From: Cellvibrionaceae bacterium
GTDB lineage: Bacteria; Pseudomonadota; Gammaproteobacteria; Pseudomonadales; Cellvibrionaceae
Direction of reading: 5' to 3'
Length of the DNA stretch: 64,000 nt
NCBI GenBank assembly: GCA_024707385.1
Contig: JANPZW010000015.1
Coordinates: 372,001 to 436,000, forward strand
Shown here: positions 34,207 through 43,975 of the stretch, one piece after another
Numbering within the stretch: the stretch's first letter is position 1
How the letters are laid out: the number at the start of each line of letters is the position of its first letter
Notes under the pieces: model-generated
What the model saw: only the letters and a program-made list of their open reading frames with translations
Database searches by the model: none
What the model was told of the DNA's origin: nothing
Position numbers and translations under genes: made by a program

Positions 34207-36519
34207 TCAAAGCTCCCACGCCAAGGTGAAATAAAATGTTCGCCTTGGCCAGGGGTGGGCGACGTAGGAAAGTTCGTCGGTGAGGTTGTCCACGCCGGCG
34301 CTGAGTTTCCACTGATCGTTAACGCGGTAATTGGTTTTTAGGCCGAGGCGGGTGTAGGCGTCCTGAGCGCCGTAAACCTGATCATGCGCGTCCAGATTAT
34401 CCGCCCGGTCGTAGCTATCGCTGGCATATTGCAGGCTGCCGCCGATATCCCAATCTGCCGTGAGGTGGTAAGTCGCCAAGAGGTTGCTGCGCCACTGCGG
34501 CATACGCGGTGATGTTTTGCCGACCAGCGCCGGATTGGCGGCGTTTTTGATGATCTCTGATCTGGTGTAGGCGATATTGAAGCGAATATCCAGATCATCC
34601 AAGACGTCCTGCGCATTGATAATCAATTCCGCGCCGCGGGTTTCCACTTCGTCGATGGGAAAAAATGTAGTGACGGAGGTGGCGGTGTTGGTCTGATTCT
34701 CGATGACGTTTTTAATGGTTTCGTGGAACAGATTTACGCGTATATAGCCGCGGATATAACCTTGCGCAATAGCGCGCTCGATCAACATATTCTGATGCAG
34801 GCCATCTTCCGGTTGCAGTGTTGCGTCTGCGTCTGTGCCCGCGCCGCGAATATCGCGGAAGCGCAAAAACAATTCTTCCGTGATGGGAAAACGATAAGCC
34901 TGCGCCAGGGAATAACGCCATATCCAGCGATCATCGGGTTTGTAGCCAACGGAAAATTTCGGCGAGAACTTATTTTGATCCTGCCCCGGCACGTCAATTC
35001 TCTGCAGTGTGGAGGGCGGCGTGGTCTGGTCCGAAAAATAGCCGTTGTGACTGTTCCAGGATTCAAAACGCCCGCCCAGACTCGCATCCCATTGTTCGGT
35101 GATATTCCAGTTGGCCTGGGCAAATAAAGCGCGCAGATCCGTCTGGCCGCCGCTGTGGCTGGTTTTTCTATCCTTGCTGCCGCTGGCGTGATCATCGGAA
35201 TCAAACACGCGCATATTCAATTCGTAGGATTCGTAGCGCAGGCCGCTGATCAGATTCAGGCCGTCGGTCAGCCAGTCGTCAATGAATAATTTCACCTCGG
35301 CGGTGCGCCAACCCGTATCGGTAAAATCGCTGACGGAGCCCGCGCCGTTGTAGCTGGGATCAGCCGGATTGTGTGCCGAAGTGCGGGTTTCGTCCTCAAG
35401 AATGGCGAAGCGGTTGATATTCGCCTCCAGGCGCGCGCGGGTGCTGAGTTCACCTTTCAGACGCAAGCCGGTGGACAGGCTGCGCCGATCCATTTCGTTG
35501 ATGCCAAAACGCGCCTGCGGAATAAAAAATGTTGTCCCGTCCTGGGCCGCAGGGCCGCGCCAGATGGTTGCGCCTGCGGCGTCACGCAAATAGGAATTGG
35601 GCGAGTCCGCCAGCGAATGGCGATCCTCGTAGGCGATATTCAACAGTGTTTGCCAGGTGCCCAAGTCATAACCGAGTTTGATTTTGAAATTGTCCGTGGT
35701 GTTGTCGATAACGCCGGTATCACCGTAGACAATGGCTCTATTTCCCAGCTCATTAAAATCATCAATGCCGCCGCTTGCTGGCTGCGGATTTTGCGCCGTC
35801 GTGGAGGTGCTGTAATAAAACGTCTGCGGTTGGGATTTATTTTCCAGGCGGTTGAAGGACGCATACACACTGAGATCGCCTAATTTATCGCCGTAGGAAA
35901 CAAAGGTTTTATAGCCATCGAGCGTGTCGTCAAAGTGATAGGCGGAAAAATCCTGGGAAAAATAACTCGCATCCAGATGCACTTCCCGCGTCTGCGGAAT
36001 TGCGGTTTCCATCACCACCACACCGCCCATGGCGTTGCCGCTGTACTCTGCGGAAAAAGGCCCGTAAATCACTTCCACCTGGGCAATTTCGCTGGCGGAA
36101 ACCATGGTCCAGCGCGGCGCGCCGCTCCAGCGGCTCTGGAGAAAATAATGCAGCGGCACGCCGTCGGCGAACACCATTGAGCGCGAAGTCTGAAACATAT
36201 TCGAACCGCGCATTCCCAGCGTACCGTTGGCATCGCCAATAAAGCGGCGGCGAATCACTAGGCTCGGCTCGTATTTCACGACATCTTCTGTGGTGGCGAC
36301 ATTGATGCTCGCCATATCTTCCTGCAACAGAATGCTTGTCGGATTGGTATAGCCGGCCTGGCTGCTGGATCTATTTTCTCCCCACACCAGAATTTCCTCT
36401 GGCGCGGGTGTTTTTTTGCTGCCGTGACTGGCATAGGCGGGTGCGCACGCCCAGAGGGAAAAAATCAAAATGAAGAGAAGCGGATTGGTTTTATCGGTGA
36501 GCGTATGAGCAAGATGCAT
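34207..36519 (-). CDS. TonB-dependent outer-membrane receptor
   Basis: 770 aa. A signal peptide (LLFILIFSLWACAPAYA) is followed by a TonB-box-like EEILVWGENRSS, a plug domain (INVATTEDVVKYEPSLVIRR, GMRGSNMFQTSRSMVFADGV, IEVIYGPFSAEYSG-type motif as QVEVIYGPFSAEYSG) and a long beta-barrel ending in TFYFTLAWEL with the usual C-terminal hydrophobic residue. It imports a metal chelate or other scarce substrate using TonB energy. The PepSY and di-haem genes downstream point to a metallophore or metal. No clear Fur box lies in the 134 nt upstream. Residue 1 is taken at 36519. Confidence 0.93.
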   Translation of the reverse strand: MHLAHTLTDKTNPLLFILIFSLWACAPAYASHGSKKTPAPEEILVWGENRSSSQAGYTNPTSILLQEDMASINVATTEDVVKYEPSLVIRRRFIGDANGTLGMRGSNMFQTSRSMVFADGVPLHYFLQSRWSGAPRWTMVSASEIAQVEVIYGPFSAEYSGNAMGGVVVMETAIPQTREVHLDASYFSQDFSAYHFDDTLDGYKTFVSYGDKLGDLSVYASFNRLENKSQPQTFYYSTSTTAQNPQPASGGIDDFNELGNRAIVYGDTGVIDNTTDNFKIKLGYDLGTWQTLLNIAYEDRHSLADSPNSYLRDAAGATIWRGPAAQDGTTFFIPQARFGINEMDRRSLSTGLRLKGELSTRARLEANINRFAILEDETRTSAHNPADPSYNGAGSVSDFTDTGWRTAEVKLFIDDWLTDGLNLISGLRYESYELNMRVFDSDDHASGSKDRKTSHSGGQTDLRALFAQANWNITEQWDASLGGRFESWNSHNGYFSDQTTPPSTLQRIDVPGQDQNKFSPKFSVGYKPDDRWIWRYSLAQAYRFPITEELFLRFRDIRGAGTDADATLQPEDGLHQNMLIERAIAQGYIRGYIRVNLFHETIKNVIENQTNTATSVTTFFPIDEVETRGAELIINAQDVLDDLDIRFNIAYTRSEIIKNAANPALVGKTSPRMPQWRSNLLATYHLTADWDIGGSLQYASDSYDRADNLDAHDQVYGAQDAYTRLGLKTNYRVNDQWKLSAGVDNLTDELSYVAHPWPRRTFYFTLAWEL

Positions 36520-36653
36520 CGTGCGGTGCCGGACCTGGAGCCAGAATAGCCCGCCATCCTAGGTCCCCGGCAGATAAGATCAATGTGGCAAATTGTCGCA
36601 GCGCGGCGGTTGGGCTCAGCAGGTCTCTCACAAGCCCCGCTAAGCCCGGAGGT

Positions 36654-38098
36654 CTATGCGCCCAGACTATGAATAAATTCCAACATGGGTTGCGGGTAGA
36701 CACCCATCCACAAGACCGCCAACGCTATGGCAATCACCAGGATGAAGGCGCCTTTCTGGCGGATCGGGCCGAAACCGGCCTGCCTCTCGGCTGGAGCGTG
36801 GAGGTAGAGACCCACCATCACCCGCAAGTAGTAGAAGAGGCCCAGACCGCTGCCGATGATCAGGGCCGCCAGCAGGGTCCAGTTGGCGGCATCCACGCCG
36901 GTCATAAACAGATACAGCTTGCCGATGAAGCCGGCGGTCAGGGAATGCCCGCCAGAGACAGGATCATCAGAGTCATGGCGCCGCCGAGGTAAGGGTTGCG
37001 CCAGAACAGGCCGTGGTAGTGGTTTTCGTTTTCCTGGTCCTCTTCGTCACCCACGCGGGACACCACGCTTATGGCGCCGAAGGCTCCGAGGCTGGTGGCG
37101 GCATAGGTCAGCAGATAGATATTCACGGTTTCCACCGCCACCGAATCATCGGCCACCACCGCAATCAGCAGATATCCCATATGGGCGATGGAGGAGTAGG
37201 CGAGCATGCGCTTCAGGTTGATCTGCCGCAGCGCCAGCAAGTTGCCGACGAGGATGGACAGCACGGCTATGACCGCGAGCGCGGGTTGGAGGAACAGCGC
37301 CGATTGGGTCGGAATCACCAGCAGGAAGCGTATCAGCACGGCCACTATGGCCACTTTGCCGACGGTCGCCAGGAACGCTGCAATGGGCGCGGGCGCTCCC
37401 TGATACACATCCGGCGTCCAGAGATGGAAAGGCGCCAGGGACAGTTTGAAGCAGAGTGCCAATATGACCATCGCCACACCCACGCCGAGCATGGTTGGGT
37501 TGATGATCGCGGTTTGACCCAATCCGGCAAACGCCAGGGTGCCCGTCTGGGCATAGATCAAGGCCATGCCGAAGAGCATAAACGCGGAGGCCGCCGCCGA
37601 CAGGATCAGATATTTGATCCCCGCTTCCAATGAAAGGCGGCGTTCGTGGGTATAGGCGACCAGGCCGTAGAGCGGCACCGAGAGGAGTTCCAGGCCGATG
37701 AAAAATGCCGCCATGTGCTGACTCATGGCGAGCACCAAGCCACCGGAAGTGGCGATCAACAGCAGCAGATAAACCTCTTCCTTGTTGTTGGTGTAGGCGC
37801 GCAGGAAGTGGTAGCTGAACACGGTGCAGGCCGCCGTGCACAGCAGGATCAGTAGCATGTGGAAGTTGGCGAGCCGGTCCACCAGCAGCAGGTCGGTGAC
37901 TGGTGTCGGCTCCCAGGCGGAAGAGAATCCGTCCAGGCCGATGATGGACGCCATGGCGGCCGCGAGGCCCAGCAGCGTCAGCCCGTAGCAGAGCGCGTGA
38001 TGACGTTTCCAGGAGATCGCCAGCATCACCAGCACAGTGGTCAGCGCCAGAATGCACAGAGGGAGAATGGGTAAAAAAGTGGCCAATGTCAGATTCAT
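36654..38098 (-). CDS. nuoN: NADH-quinone oxidoreductase subunit N, interrupted by a -1 indel
   Basis: Antiporter-like membrane subunit of complex I and last gene of the nuo operon. Start MNLTLATFLPILP at 38098. Visible core: GLELLSVPLYGLVAYTHERR (the membrane-embedded Glu-Leu), FKLSLAPFHLWTPDVYQGAP (key Lys and His) and LKRMLAYSSIAHMGYLLI. The frame stops after SLAGIP; adding one base to the GGG at 36941-36943 continues as LTAGFIGKLYLFM then TGVDAANWTLLAALIIGSG. Total is 481 aa, like E. coli NuoN (485). Confidence 0.93.
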
Positions 38099-38105
38099 GT
38101 GGACC

Positions 38106-39652
38106 TCAGGGCGCCGCTGTGGAGGGTGCCGCACCCCCTAAGGAAATCCCCGCAGGTGCGTAGGACTGTTGAACGAAGGTCATGGAATTCACCGAGACAT
38201 TTAACAGGGGCTGAGGGAAGAAGCCGATGGCGAGCAGTAGCATGCCGAGGCAGAGCACCAGTCCCAGCTCGCGGCCCGACAGGTCGTCGAGCTTGGCGCT
38301 GTCGCGCGGTTGGCCGAACAAAGTGCGGTGAATCATGATCAGCGAATAGACGCCGGCCAGCACCAGGCTCGCGGTGGCCAGGATGGTGATCACCGGCACC
38401 ACCTTGAAGGTACCCAGGAGAATCAGAAATTCGCCGATGAAATTGGCGGTCCCTGGAATACCGAGCAGGGCGGCGGCGAAGAACATCAGCAGCGCCGGGA
38501 AGTAGGTGAAGCGTCCCCAGAACCCGCCCATGACGGTCATATCGCGGGTGCCCAGGCGCTCGTAGAGCTGGCCGCACAGAATGAACAGCGCACCGGCGCA
38601 AAGGCCGTGGGCGAGCATCTGAATGGCAAGCCCCTGCAGCGTCAGCAGATTGCCGGCGTAGATGCCCACCAGAACGAACCCCATGTGGGAAATGCTGGTG
38701 TAGGCGATCAGACGCTTGATGTCGGTCTGCGAGAAGGCGAGGAAGGCGCCGTAGAAAATGCCGAAGATTCCCAGCAGCATGGCGAAATCCGCGAACTCCC
38801 GCGAGCCTCAGGAAAGAACGGCAGGGTGAAGCGCAGCATGCCGTAGGCGGCGGTTTTCAGTAGAATTCCCGCCAGGTCCACGCTGCCTGCCGTGGGTGCA
38901 TCCGAGTGGGCATCGGGCAGCCACGAATGCAGTGGCACTATGGGCAGCTTCACGGCGAAGCCGACGAAGAAGCACAGCATCAGGCCGAACTGTAGAGGAG
39001 AGCTCATGTGCTCGTGGACGTTCAGCAGCACGTCATAGCTGAAGTTGATCTGCCGGGTGACGTGGTAGTTGAACAGCACCAGACCGAGAATCCCCACCAA
39101 CATGATCAAACCGCCGACCTGGGTGTAGATGAAAAACTTGGTGGCCGATTTGACGGGCGAACTGCCGTCGGCGGAGTGACCCCACAGGGCGATCAGGAAG
39201 TACACGGGAATCAGCATCAACTCCCAGAAGAAGAAAAACAGCAGCATGTCCATCGCCAGGAACACCCCCAACACCCCCGACATGCTCCAGAGCAGGTTCA
39301 GGTGAAAGGAGCCGACGTTCTCGCCGATTTCCTTCCAGGAACAGCCCACCGCCATAAAACCGAGAAGGCCGGTGAGCAATACCATGATCAGTGACAGACC
39401 GTCGAGCGCCAGATGGATGGTGACGCCGAGAAAGGGAATCCACGGATAGCGCTCTTCCAATTGCCAGTTCAGTCCGTCCGGGACGGAGGCGCCGGAGTAG
39501 TCGCCAATGGCCCAAAGATATAAACCCAGGATAAACACGGCGCCCATGCTGAATACCGCAATCCACCGAGGCACATTGGAGCCCAGGCGTTCGCTCATCC
39601 AACACAATAAGCCGCCGAAGAAAGGAATCAGGATCAGTGCCGAAAGAATCAT
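38106..39652 (-). CDS. nuoM: NADH-quinone oxidoreductase subunit M, interrupted by a -1 indel
   Basis: Antiporter-like proton-channel subunit. The N-terminal 290 residues (MILSALILIPFFGGLLCW, FFFFWELMLIPVYFLIALWG, FAVKLPIVPLHSWLPDAHSD) are in one frame. The rest (FAMLLGIFGIFYGAFLAFSQ, TDIKRLIAYTSISHMGFVL, LLGIPGTANFIGEFLIL) is in another. Adding one base near 38805 restores TLPFFPEASREFADFAM. About 515 aa in total, close to E. coli NuoM (509). The stop is 7 nt before the nuoN start. Confidence 0.94.
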
Positions 39653-39660
39653 GGTCTGGC

Positions 39661-41529
39661 CTAACGGTTAAAAGTGATCTGGAATAACAGGGCGGAGCCC
39701 AGCAGCAGAACGGCGCCCAGTACCAGACTGGCGGCATACCAGCGGATGCGACCGTTTTCGGTGCGGCTCATGACGCCATGGCCGTAGCTGGCCAGGCATG
39801 GCAGCAGGTTGAACGAACGGTCAATGATGTCGCGGCGATTCCAGTGCGTGATCAGCAGGAAGGGTTTGACGAACAGCAGGTTGTACAGCCAGTCGAAACC
39901 GCCGCCGGAGGCCAATAGTGGCGTCAGCAGGCGGCCGGCGAGGCTGCTGGAGACGGCCGTCGCCGGACGGCGGGCGCCCCAGAAAAATACCCACGCGAGG
40001 GCGATTCCGGCGAGGCCGGCGCCCATCGCGGCAAATTCCACAAAGTGTTTAGCATTCTCAGTAATGGGCATGGCAAACGCCGGCAATACGCCTTCAAGCG
40101 GCTGCGGAATGAAAGCGCCCACGAAGGTGGAAAGCACCAGCAGCACACCCAGCGGCAACCAGTAGGAAATTCCGTGAAGCGCGTGGGCGTGGGTCTTCTC
40201 TTCGCCATGGAACACGACAAAGATAAGACGGAAGGTGTAGAGGGAAGTGAACAGAGCACCGACCAGCCCAGCCCAGAAAAGCCCGCTGTGGCCGCTGGCG
40301 TATACCTGCAGCAGGATCGCGTCCTTACTGAAGAAGCCGACGGTCAGAAAGGGCACTGCGGCGAGGGCGCCGCCGCCCACCAGGAAGCAGGCGTAGACGA
40401 ACGGAATTTTGTTCCAGAGTCCGCCCATCTTGAGAATGTTCTGCTCGTGGTGGCAGGCGATGATCACGGCGCCTGCGCCCAGGAACAACAAGGCCTTGAA
40501 GAATGCGTGGGTCATCAGATGGAACACCGCTGCATCCCAGGCGCCCACGCCAAGAGCCAGAAACATATAGCCGATCTGGCTCATGGTGGAATAAGCCAAT
40601 ACCCTCTTGATGTCGGTCTGCACCAGAGCGCAAAAGCCGGCGAGCACGAGAGTCACGGCGCCCAGGGTGCCCACCAGCAGGAGTACATCTGGCGCCAGCT
40701 CGAATACCGTATGGGTACGGGCGATCAGATAAACGCCCGCCGTCACCATGGTGGCCGCGTGGATCAGTGCCGAGACCGGTGTGGGGCCCGCCATGGCGTC
40801 AGCCAGCCAGGTCTGCAGCGGCAATTGCGCGGACTTGCCGACCGCGCCGCCCAGCAGCATCAGGGCCGCGGCCACCACCAGTGGGTCGCCGGCCGCCCAT
40901 TGTTCGGGCGCGCGCACGAGAATCTCCTGGATATTCAGCGTGCCCAGCTGATGCCATAGGATGAAGATGCCCAGCGCCAGGAACACATCACCCACCCGGG
41001 TAACGGTAAAAGCTTTGATCGCCGCCCGACCGTTGGCGCGGTCGGAATAATAGAAGCCGATCAGCAGATAGCTGCACAGGCCGACACCTTCCCAGCCCAG
41101 GTAGAGCAGCGCGAGATTGTCGCCGAGCACCAGCAAAACCATGCTGGCGACAAACAGGTTCATGTAGGAGAAAAAGCGCGCGTAGCCCGTTTCGCCGCGC
41201 ATGTACCAGGAGGCAAACAGATGGATGAGAAAGCCGACCCCGGTAATGACGCCGAGCATGGTCAGCGCCAGACCGTCCAGATGCAGGCCAAAATCCGCGC
41301 TGAAGTCGCCCACCTCCATCCAGGTCCAGAGGGTCTGCACATAAACGCCGCCGGGCTCCGGGCTCGCAGTGGTGAAATCAAAACCCGCGTAGAGGGTGGT
41401 CAGAGCCGCAAGGCCGATGGAGCCGACGCCGATAACGGCCGCGGTATTTTCCGCGAGCCGCTCGCGCAAGGTCGCCAGGAGTAAAAAACCAAGAGCGGGA
41501 AAAACAAAGGTCAGATAGAGAAAGTTCAT
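39661..41529 (-). CDS. nuoL: NADH-quinone oxidoreductase subunit L
   Basis: 622 aa distal antiporter-like subunit with the long lateral helix at its C-terminus. Visible: YLGWEGVGLCSYLLIGFYYS (conserved Glu), QLPLQTWLADAMAGPTPVSA (channel Lys/His region is KSAQLPLQTWL), HAATMVTAGVYLIARTHTVF and TDIKRVLAYSTMSQIGYMFL. Intact, usual size. The ATG overlaps the nuoK stop by 4 nt. Confidence 0.97.
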   Translation of the reverse strand: MNFLYLTFVFPALGFLLLATLRERLAENTAAVIGVGSIGLAALTTLYAGFDFTTASPEPGGVYVQTLWTWMEVGDFSADFGLHLDGLALTMLGVITGVGFLIHLFASWYMRGETGYARFFSYMNLFVASMVLLVLGDNLALLYLGWEGVGLCSYLLIGFYYSDRANGRAAIKAFTVTRVGDVFLALGIFILWHQLGTLNIQEILVRAPEQWAAGDPLVVAAALMLLGGAVGKSAQLPLQTWLADAMAGPTPVSALIHAATMVTAGVYLIARTHTVFELAPDVLLLVGTLGAVTLVLAGFCALVQTDIKRVLAYSTMSQIGYMFLALGVGAWDAAVFHLMTHAFFKALLFLGAGAVIIACHHEQNILKMGGLWNKIPFVYACFLVGGGALAAVPFLTVGFFSKDAILLQVYASGHSGLFWAGLVGALFTSLYTFRLIFVVFHGEEKTHAHALHGISYWLPLGVLLVLSTFVGAFIPQPLEGVLPAFAMPITENAKHFVEFAAMGAGLAGIALAWVFFWGARRPATAVSSSLAGRLLTPLLASGGGFDWLYNLLFVKPFLLITHWNRRDIIDRSFNLLPCLASYGHGVMSRTENGRIRWYAASLVLGAVLLLGSALLFQITFNR

Positions 41530-41834
41530 CCGCGCATCTCGCTTGCCAGATCAATATCCAGCGAGTGGTGGCGGCGATAGAACTGCAGCACTATCGCCAG
41601 GCCGATGGCGGCTTCGGCGGCGGCCAGGGTCAGGATCAGGATAAACATCACCTGGCCGTCGGGCTGGCCCCAGCGGCTGCCGGCCACCACAAAGGCGAGC
41701 GCGGCGGCGTTCATCATCACTTCCAGGCTCATCAGCAGGAACAGAATGTTGCGGCGAACCATCACGCCGACCAGCCCCAGCACGAACAGCACAGCGGCGA
41801 CCGCCAGTCCGTGTTCCATCGGAATCGTTAGCAT
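41526..41834 (-). CDS. nuoK: NADH-quinone oxidoreductase subunit K
   Basis: 102 aa, three membrane helices. From MLTIPMEHGLAVAAVLFVLG the product matches NuoK throughout, including MSLEVMMNAAALAFV with the conserved membrane Glu and AAAEAAIGLAIVLQ with the second, and the ending SEMRG. The ATG at 41834 is preferred to the one at 41849, which adds five unmatched residues. Confidence 0.96.
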   Translation of the reverse strand: MLTIPMEHGLAVAAVLFVLGLVGVMVRRNILFLLMSLEVMMNAAALAFVVAGSRWGQPDGQVMFILILTLAAAEAAIGLAIVLQFYRRHHSLDIDLASEMRG

Positions 41835-41877
41835 TGCCTTAAACCCCAAGATTTTTGAATTTTTTGTGCCGGTCCGC

Positions 41878-42378
41878 TCAACCGTTCTGGTCGTCGCGCT
41901 TGCCCAGGTGGTAGGCCGCCACCAGCGCCGCGAGCAGCAGCAGCGAGGCTAGTTCCACCACTATGAGGTAGGGGCCGAACAGGGCCACACCCACCTCTTT
42001 GGCATCCACCAGTGTGTGTGCCGTGCCCTGGGATTCGCCATGGGTTAGCAGATACACCATCTCGCCCGCCAGGAGCAGCGCCATAACGCCGGGGCCGATC
42101 CAGGCTGTGGGCGCAAGCCAGCGTTTTTCCTGCAGCACGACCGCCTGACCGAGGTTGAGCATCATCACCACAAAGACGAACAGCACCATGATGGCGCCGG
42201 CGTAAACGATGATTTCCAGGGCGCCGGCAAAGGGCGCTCCGAGGATAAAAAACATCACCGCGACCGCCAGGAGTGACACGATCAGGCTCAGCAGCGCGTG
42301 CACCGGATTGGTATTGGTAACCACCCGAACGGTGGCGTAGATCGCAATGGTGGCAGCGATGTAAAAGGCGATATCCAT
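41878..42378 (-). CDS. nuoJ: NADH-quinone oxidoreductase subunit J
   Basis: 166 aa, five helices. MDIAFYIAATIAIYATVRVV leads into NPVHALLSLIVSLLAVAVMF and the diagnostic ALEIIVYAGAIMVLFVFVVM with the pi-bulge helix near the E-channel. The C-terminus is hydrophilic (GKRDDQNG). It follows nuoI by 47 nt. Confidence 0.96.
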   Translation of the reverse strand: MDIAFYIAATIAIYATVRVVTNTNPVHALLSLIVSLLAVAVMFFILGAPFAGALEIIVYAGAIMVLFVFVVMMLNLGQAVVLQEKRWLAPTAWIGPGVMALLLAGEMVYLLTHGESQGTAHTLVDAKEVGVALFGPYLIVVELASLLLLAALVAAYHLGKRDDQNG

Positions 42379-42425
42379 GCAGAGATTCTCAGTTCACGTT
42401 CTGGCCAAATGTCACGTGCGCCGCT

Positions 42426-42980
42426 TCAGGGCAGCAGCGTTTTAACGTCTATGGGTTGCGCTTCATTTTGCGCCGCACCTTTGGGTTTGCCGGCGATGGC
42501 AAGTCCAGCGACGCGGTAAAAGTTGTAATCCGGATTCTTGCCGGGACCGTTGATGAGCAGGTGCTCTTTCTCGTATACCAGGTCCTGGCGGTTGTACTCG
42601 GCCATCTCGAAATCCGGCGTCAGCTGGATCGCGGTGGTGGGGGCAGGCTCCTCGCACATGCCGCAGAAAATGCAGCGGGAAAAATTGATGCGGAAAAATT
42701 CCGGATACCAGCGGCCGTCGTCAGTCTCCGCCTTTTGTAGGGAAATGCAGCCGACAGGGCAGGCCACCGCGCACAGGTTGCAGGCGACGCAGCGCTCTTC
42801 GCCGTCCGGGTCGCGGGTCAGCACTATGCGACCGCGATAGCGCGGCGGCAGGTACACCGGCTGCTCCGGGTATTGGATGGTGTCGCGTTTGCGGAAGCCG
42901 TGGCTGAACACCATAACGATGCTGCGCAACTGGGTTCCGGCGCCGACGATGAGGGCGAGAAATCGTTTCAACATAAACAT
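42426..42980 (-). CDS. nuoI: NADH-quinone oxidoreductase subunit I (one cluster Cys apparently lost)
   Basis: 184 aa, carries the N6a and N6b [4Fe-4S] clusters on the way to quinone. The first cluster motif CVACNLCAVACPVGC is complete. The second reads CIFCGMCEEPAPTTAI where the family has CxxCxxCEExCPTTAI, so the fourth cysteine is missing. The DNA explains this: relative to codons for E-E-A-C-P-T-T, one base is absent at 42648 and one extra G sits in the G5 run at 42639-42643, leaving the frame intact but changing three residues. I regard this as a double sequence error. Start at ATG 42980 (42974 is also possible). Confidence 0.95.
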   Translation of the reverse strand: MFMLKRFLALIVGAGTQLRSIVMVFSHGFRKRDTIQYPEQPVYLPPRYRGRIVLTRDPDGEERCVACNLCAVACPVGCISLQKAETDDGRWYPEFFRINFSRCIFCGMCEEPAPTTAIQLTPDFEMAEYNRQDLVYEKEHLLINGPGKNPDYNFYRVAGLAIAGKPKGAAQNEAQPIDVKTLLP

Positions 42981-42982
42981 AC

Positions 42983-43975
42983 CTAGGCGCCGGCCAGCAG
43001 CAATACGGCGGCTGTTACCAACAGATTGATCAGAGTCAGTGGCAGGCACACCAGCCAGCTGAATTTCATTACATGGTCATAGCGCGGCCGCATCAGGGAC
43101 CCGCGCACCAGGACAAACAGCATCACGAAAAAGGCGGTTTTGCCGAGAAACCAGAAAATGCCCGGAATAAAGTCCAGATAGGGCAGGGGTTTCCAGCCGC
43201 CGAAAAACAGGGTCACGAGCAGGGCGGACACCACGACTATGCCGATGTATTCCGCGACGAAGAACATGCCCCACTTCATGCCGGAATATTCAATGTGGTA
43301 GCCGTCCGCCAGTTCCTGTTCCGCCTCGGGCTGATCGAAGGGATGGCGGTGGGTGACGGCGATGCCGGCGATCAGAAAAGTACAGAAGCCGAAGAACTGG
43401 GGGACTATGTTCCACAGCCCGCTCTGGGCCTCTACTATTTCGCGCAGGTTGAACGAGCCCGCCTGCATCACCACGCCCATAAGGGCGATCCCCATGAACA
43501 CTTCGTAACTCAAGGTCTGGGCTGCCGCGCGCAGGCCGCCGAGCAGGGCGTATTTATTGTTCGAGGACCAGGCCGCGAACATCACCGAATAGACCGCCAG
43601 CCCCGCCATACCGAAGAAGAACAGCAGGCCGACATTCAGGTCGATCACACCCCAGGTCGCGGTGATGGGGATGATCGCCATGGAGAGCAGGATGGTGCTC
43701 ATGGCGATGAACGGCGCGAGACGGAAAACGAAGCTGTCGGCGAAGGGGGGAGTCCAGTCCTCCTTGAAAAACATTTTCAACATGTCTGCGACTATCTGAA
43801 ACATGCCGAACGGACCGACCCGATTGGGGCCGTGGCGGTCCTGCCACCAGGCGAGGAGCTTGCGTTCGATCAGGCTCAGGTAGGCGGCGAACAGCACCGT
43901 GACCACCAGGATCACCACGCCCTGGAAGACGGTGAACAGAATGTGCTGCAGGTCCGGGGTCAGCCAAGTAAGCAT
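42983..43975 (-). CDS. nuoH: NADH-quinone oxidoreductase subunit H
   Basis: 330 aa membrane subunit forming most of the quinone chamber. From MLTWLTPDLQHILF: ERKLLAWWQDRHGPNRVGPF and HPFDQPEAEQELADGYHIEY (acidic loop at the junction with NuoB/D/I) are hallmark NuoH segments. The C-terminus is LPLTLINLLVTAAVLLL. The start overlaps the nuoG stop by one base (TGATG). Intact. Confidence 0.97.
   Translation of the reverse strand: MLTWLTPDLQHILFTVFQGVVILVVTVLFAAYLSLIERKLLAWWQDRHGPNRVGPFGMFQIVADMLKMFFKEDWTPPFADSFVFRLAPFIAMSTILLSMAIIPITATWGVIDLNVGLLFFFGMAGLAVYSVMFAAWSSNNKYALLGGLRAAAQTLSYEVFMGIALMGVVMQAGSFNLREIVEAQSGLWNIVPQFFGFCTFLIAGIAVTHRHPFDQPEAEQELADGYHIEYSGMKWGMFFVAEYIGIVVVSALLVTLFFGGWKPLPYLDFIPGIFWFLGKTAFFVMLFVLVRGSLMRPRYDHVMKFSWLVCLPLTLINLLVTAAVLLLAGA

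Noticed and set aside
36520..36653. Fur box before the TonB receptor
   Set aside because: No 19-bp GATAAT-type palindrome could be found in the upstream 134 nt.
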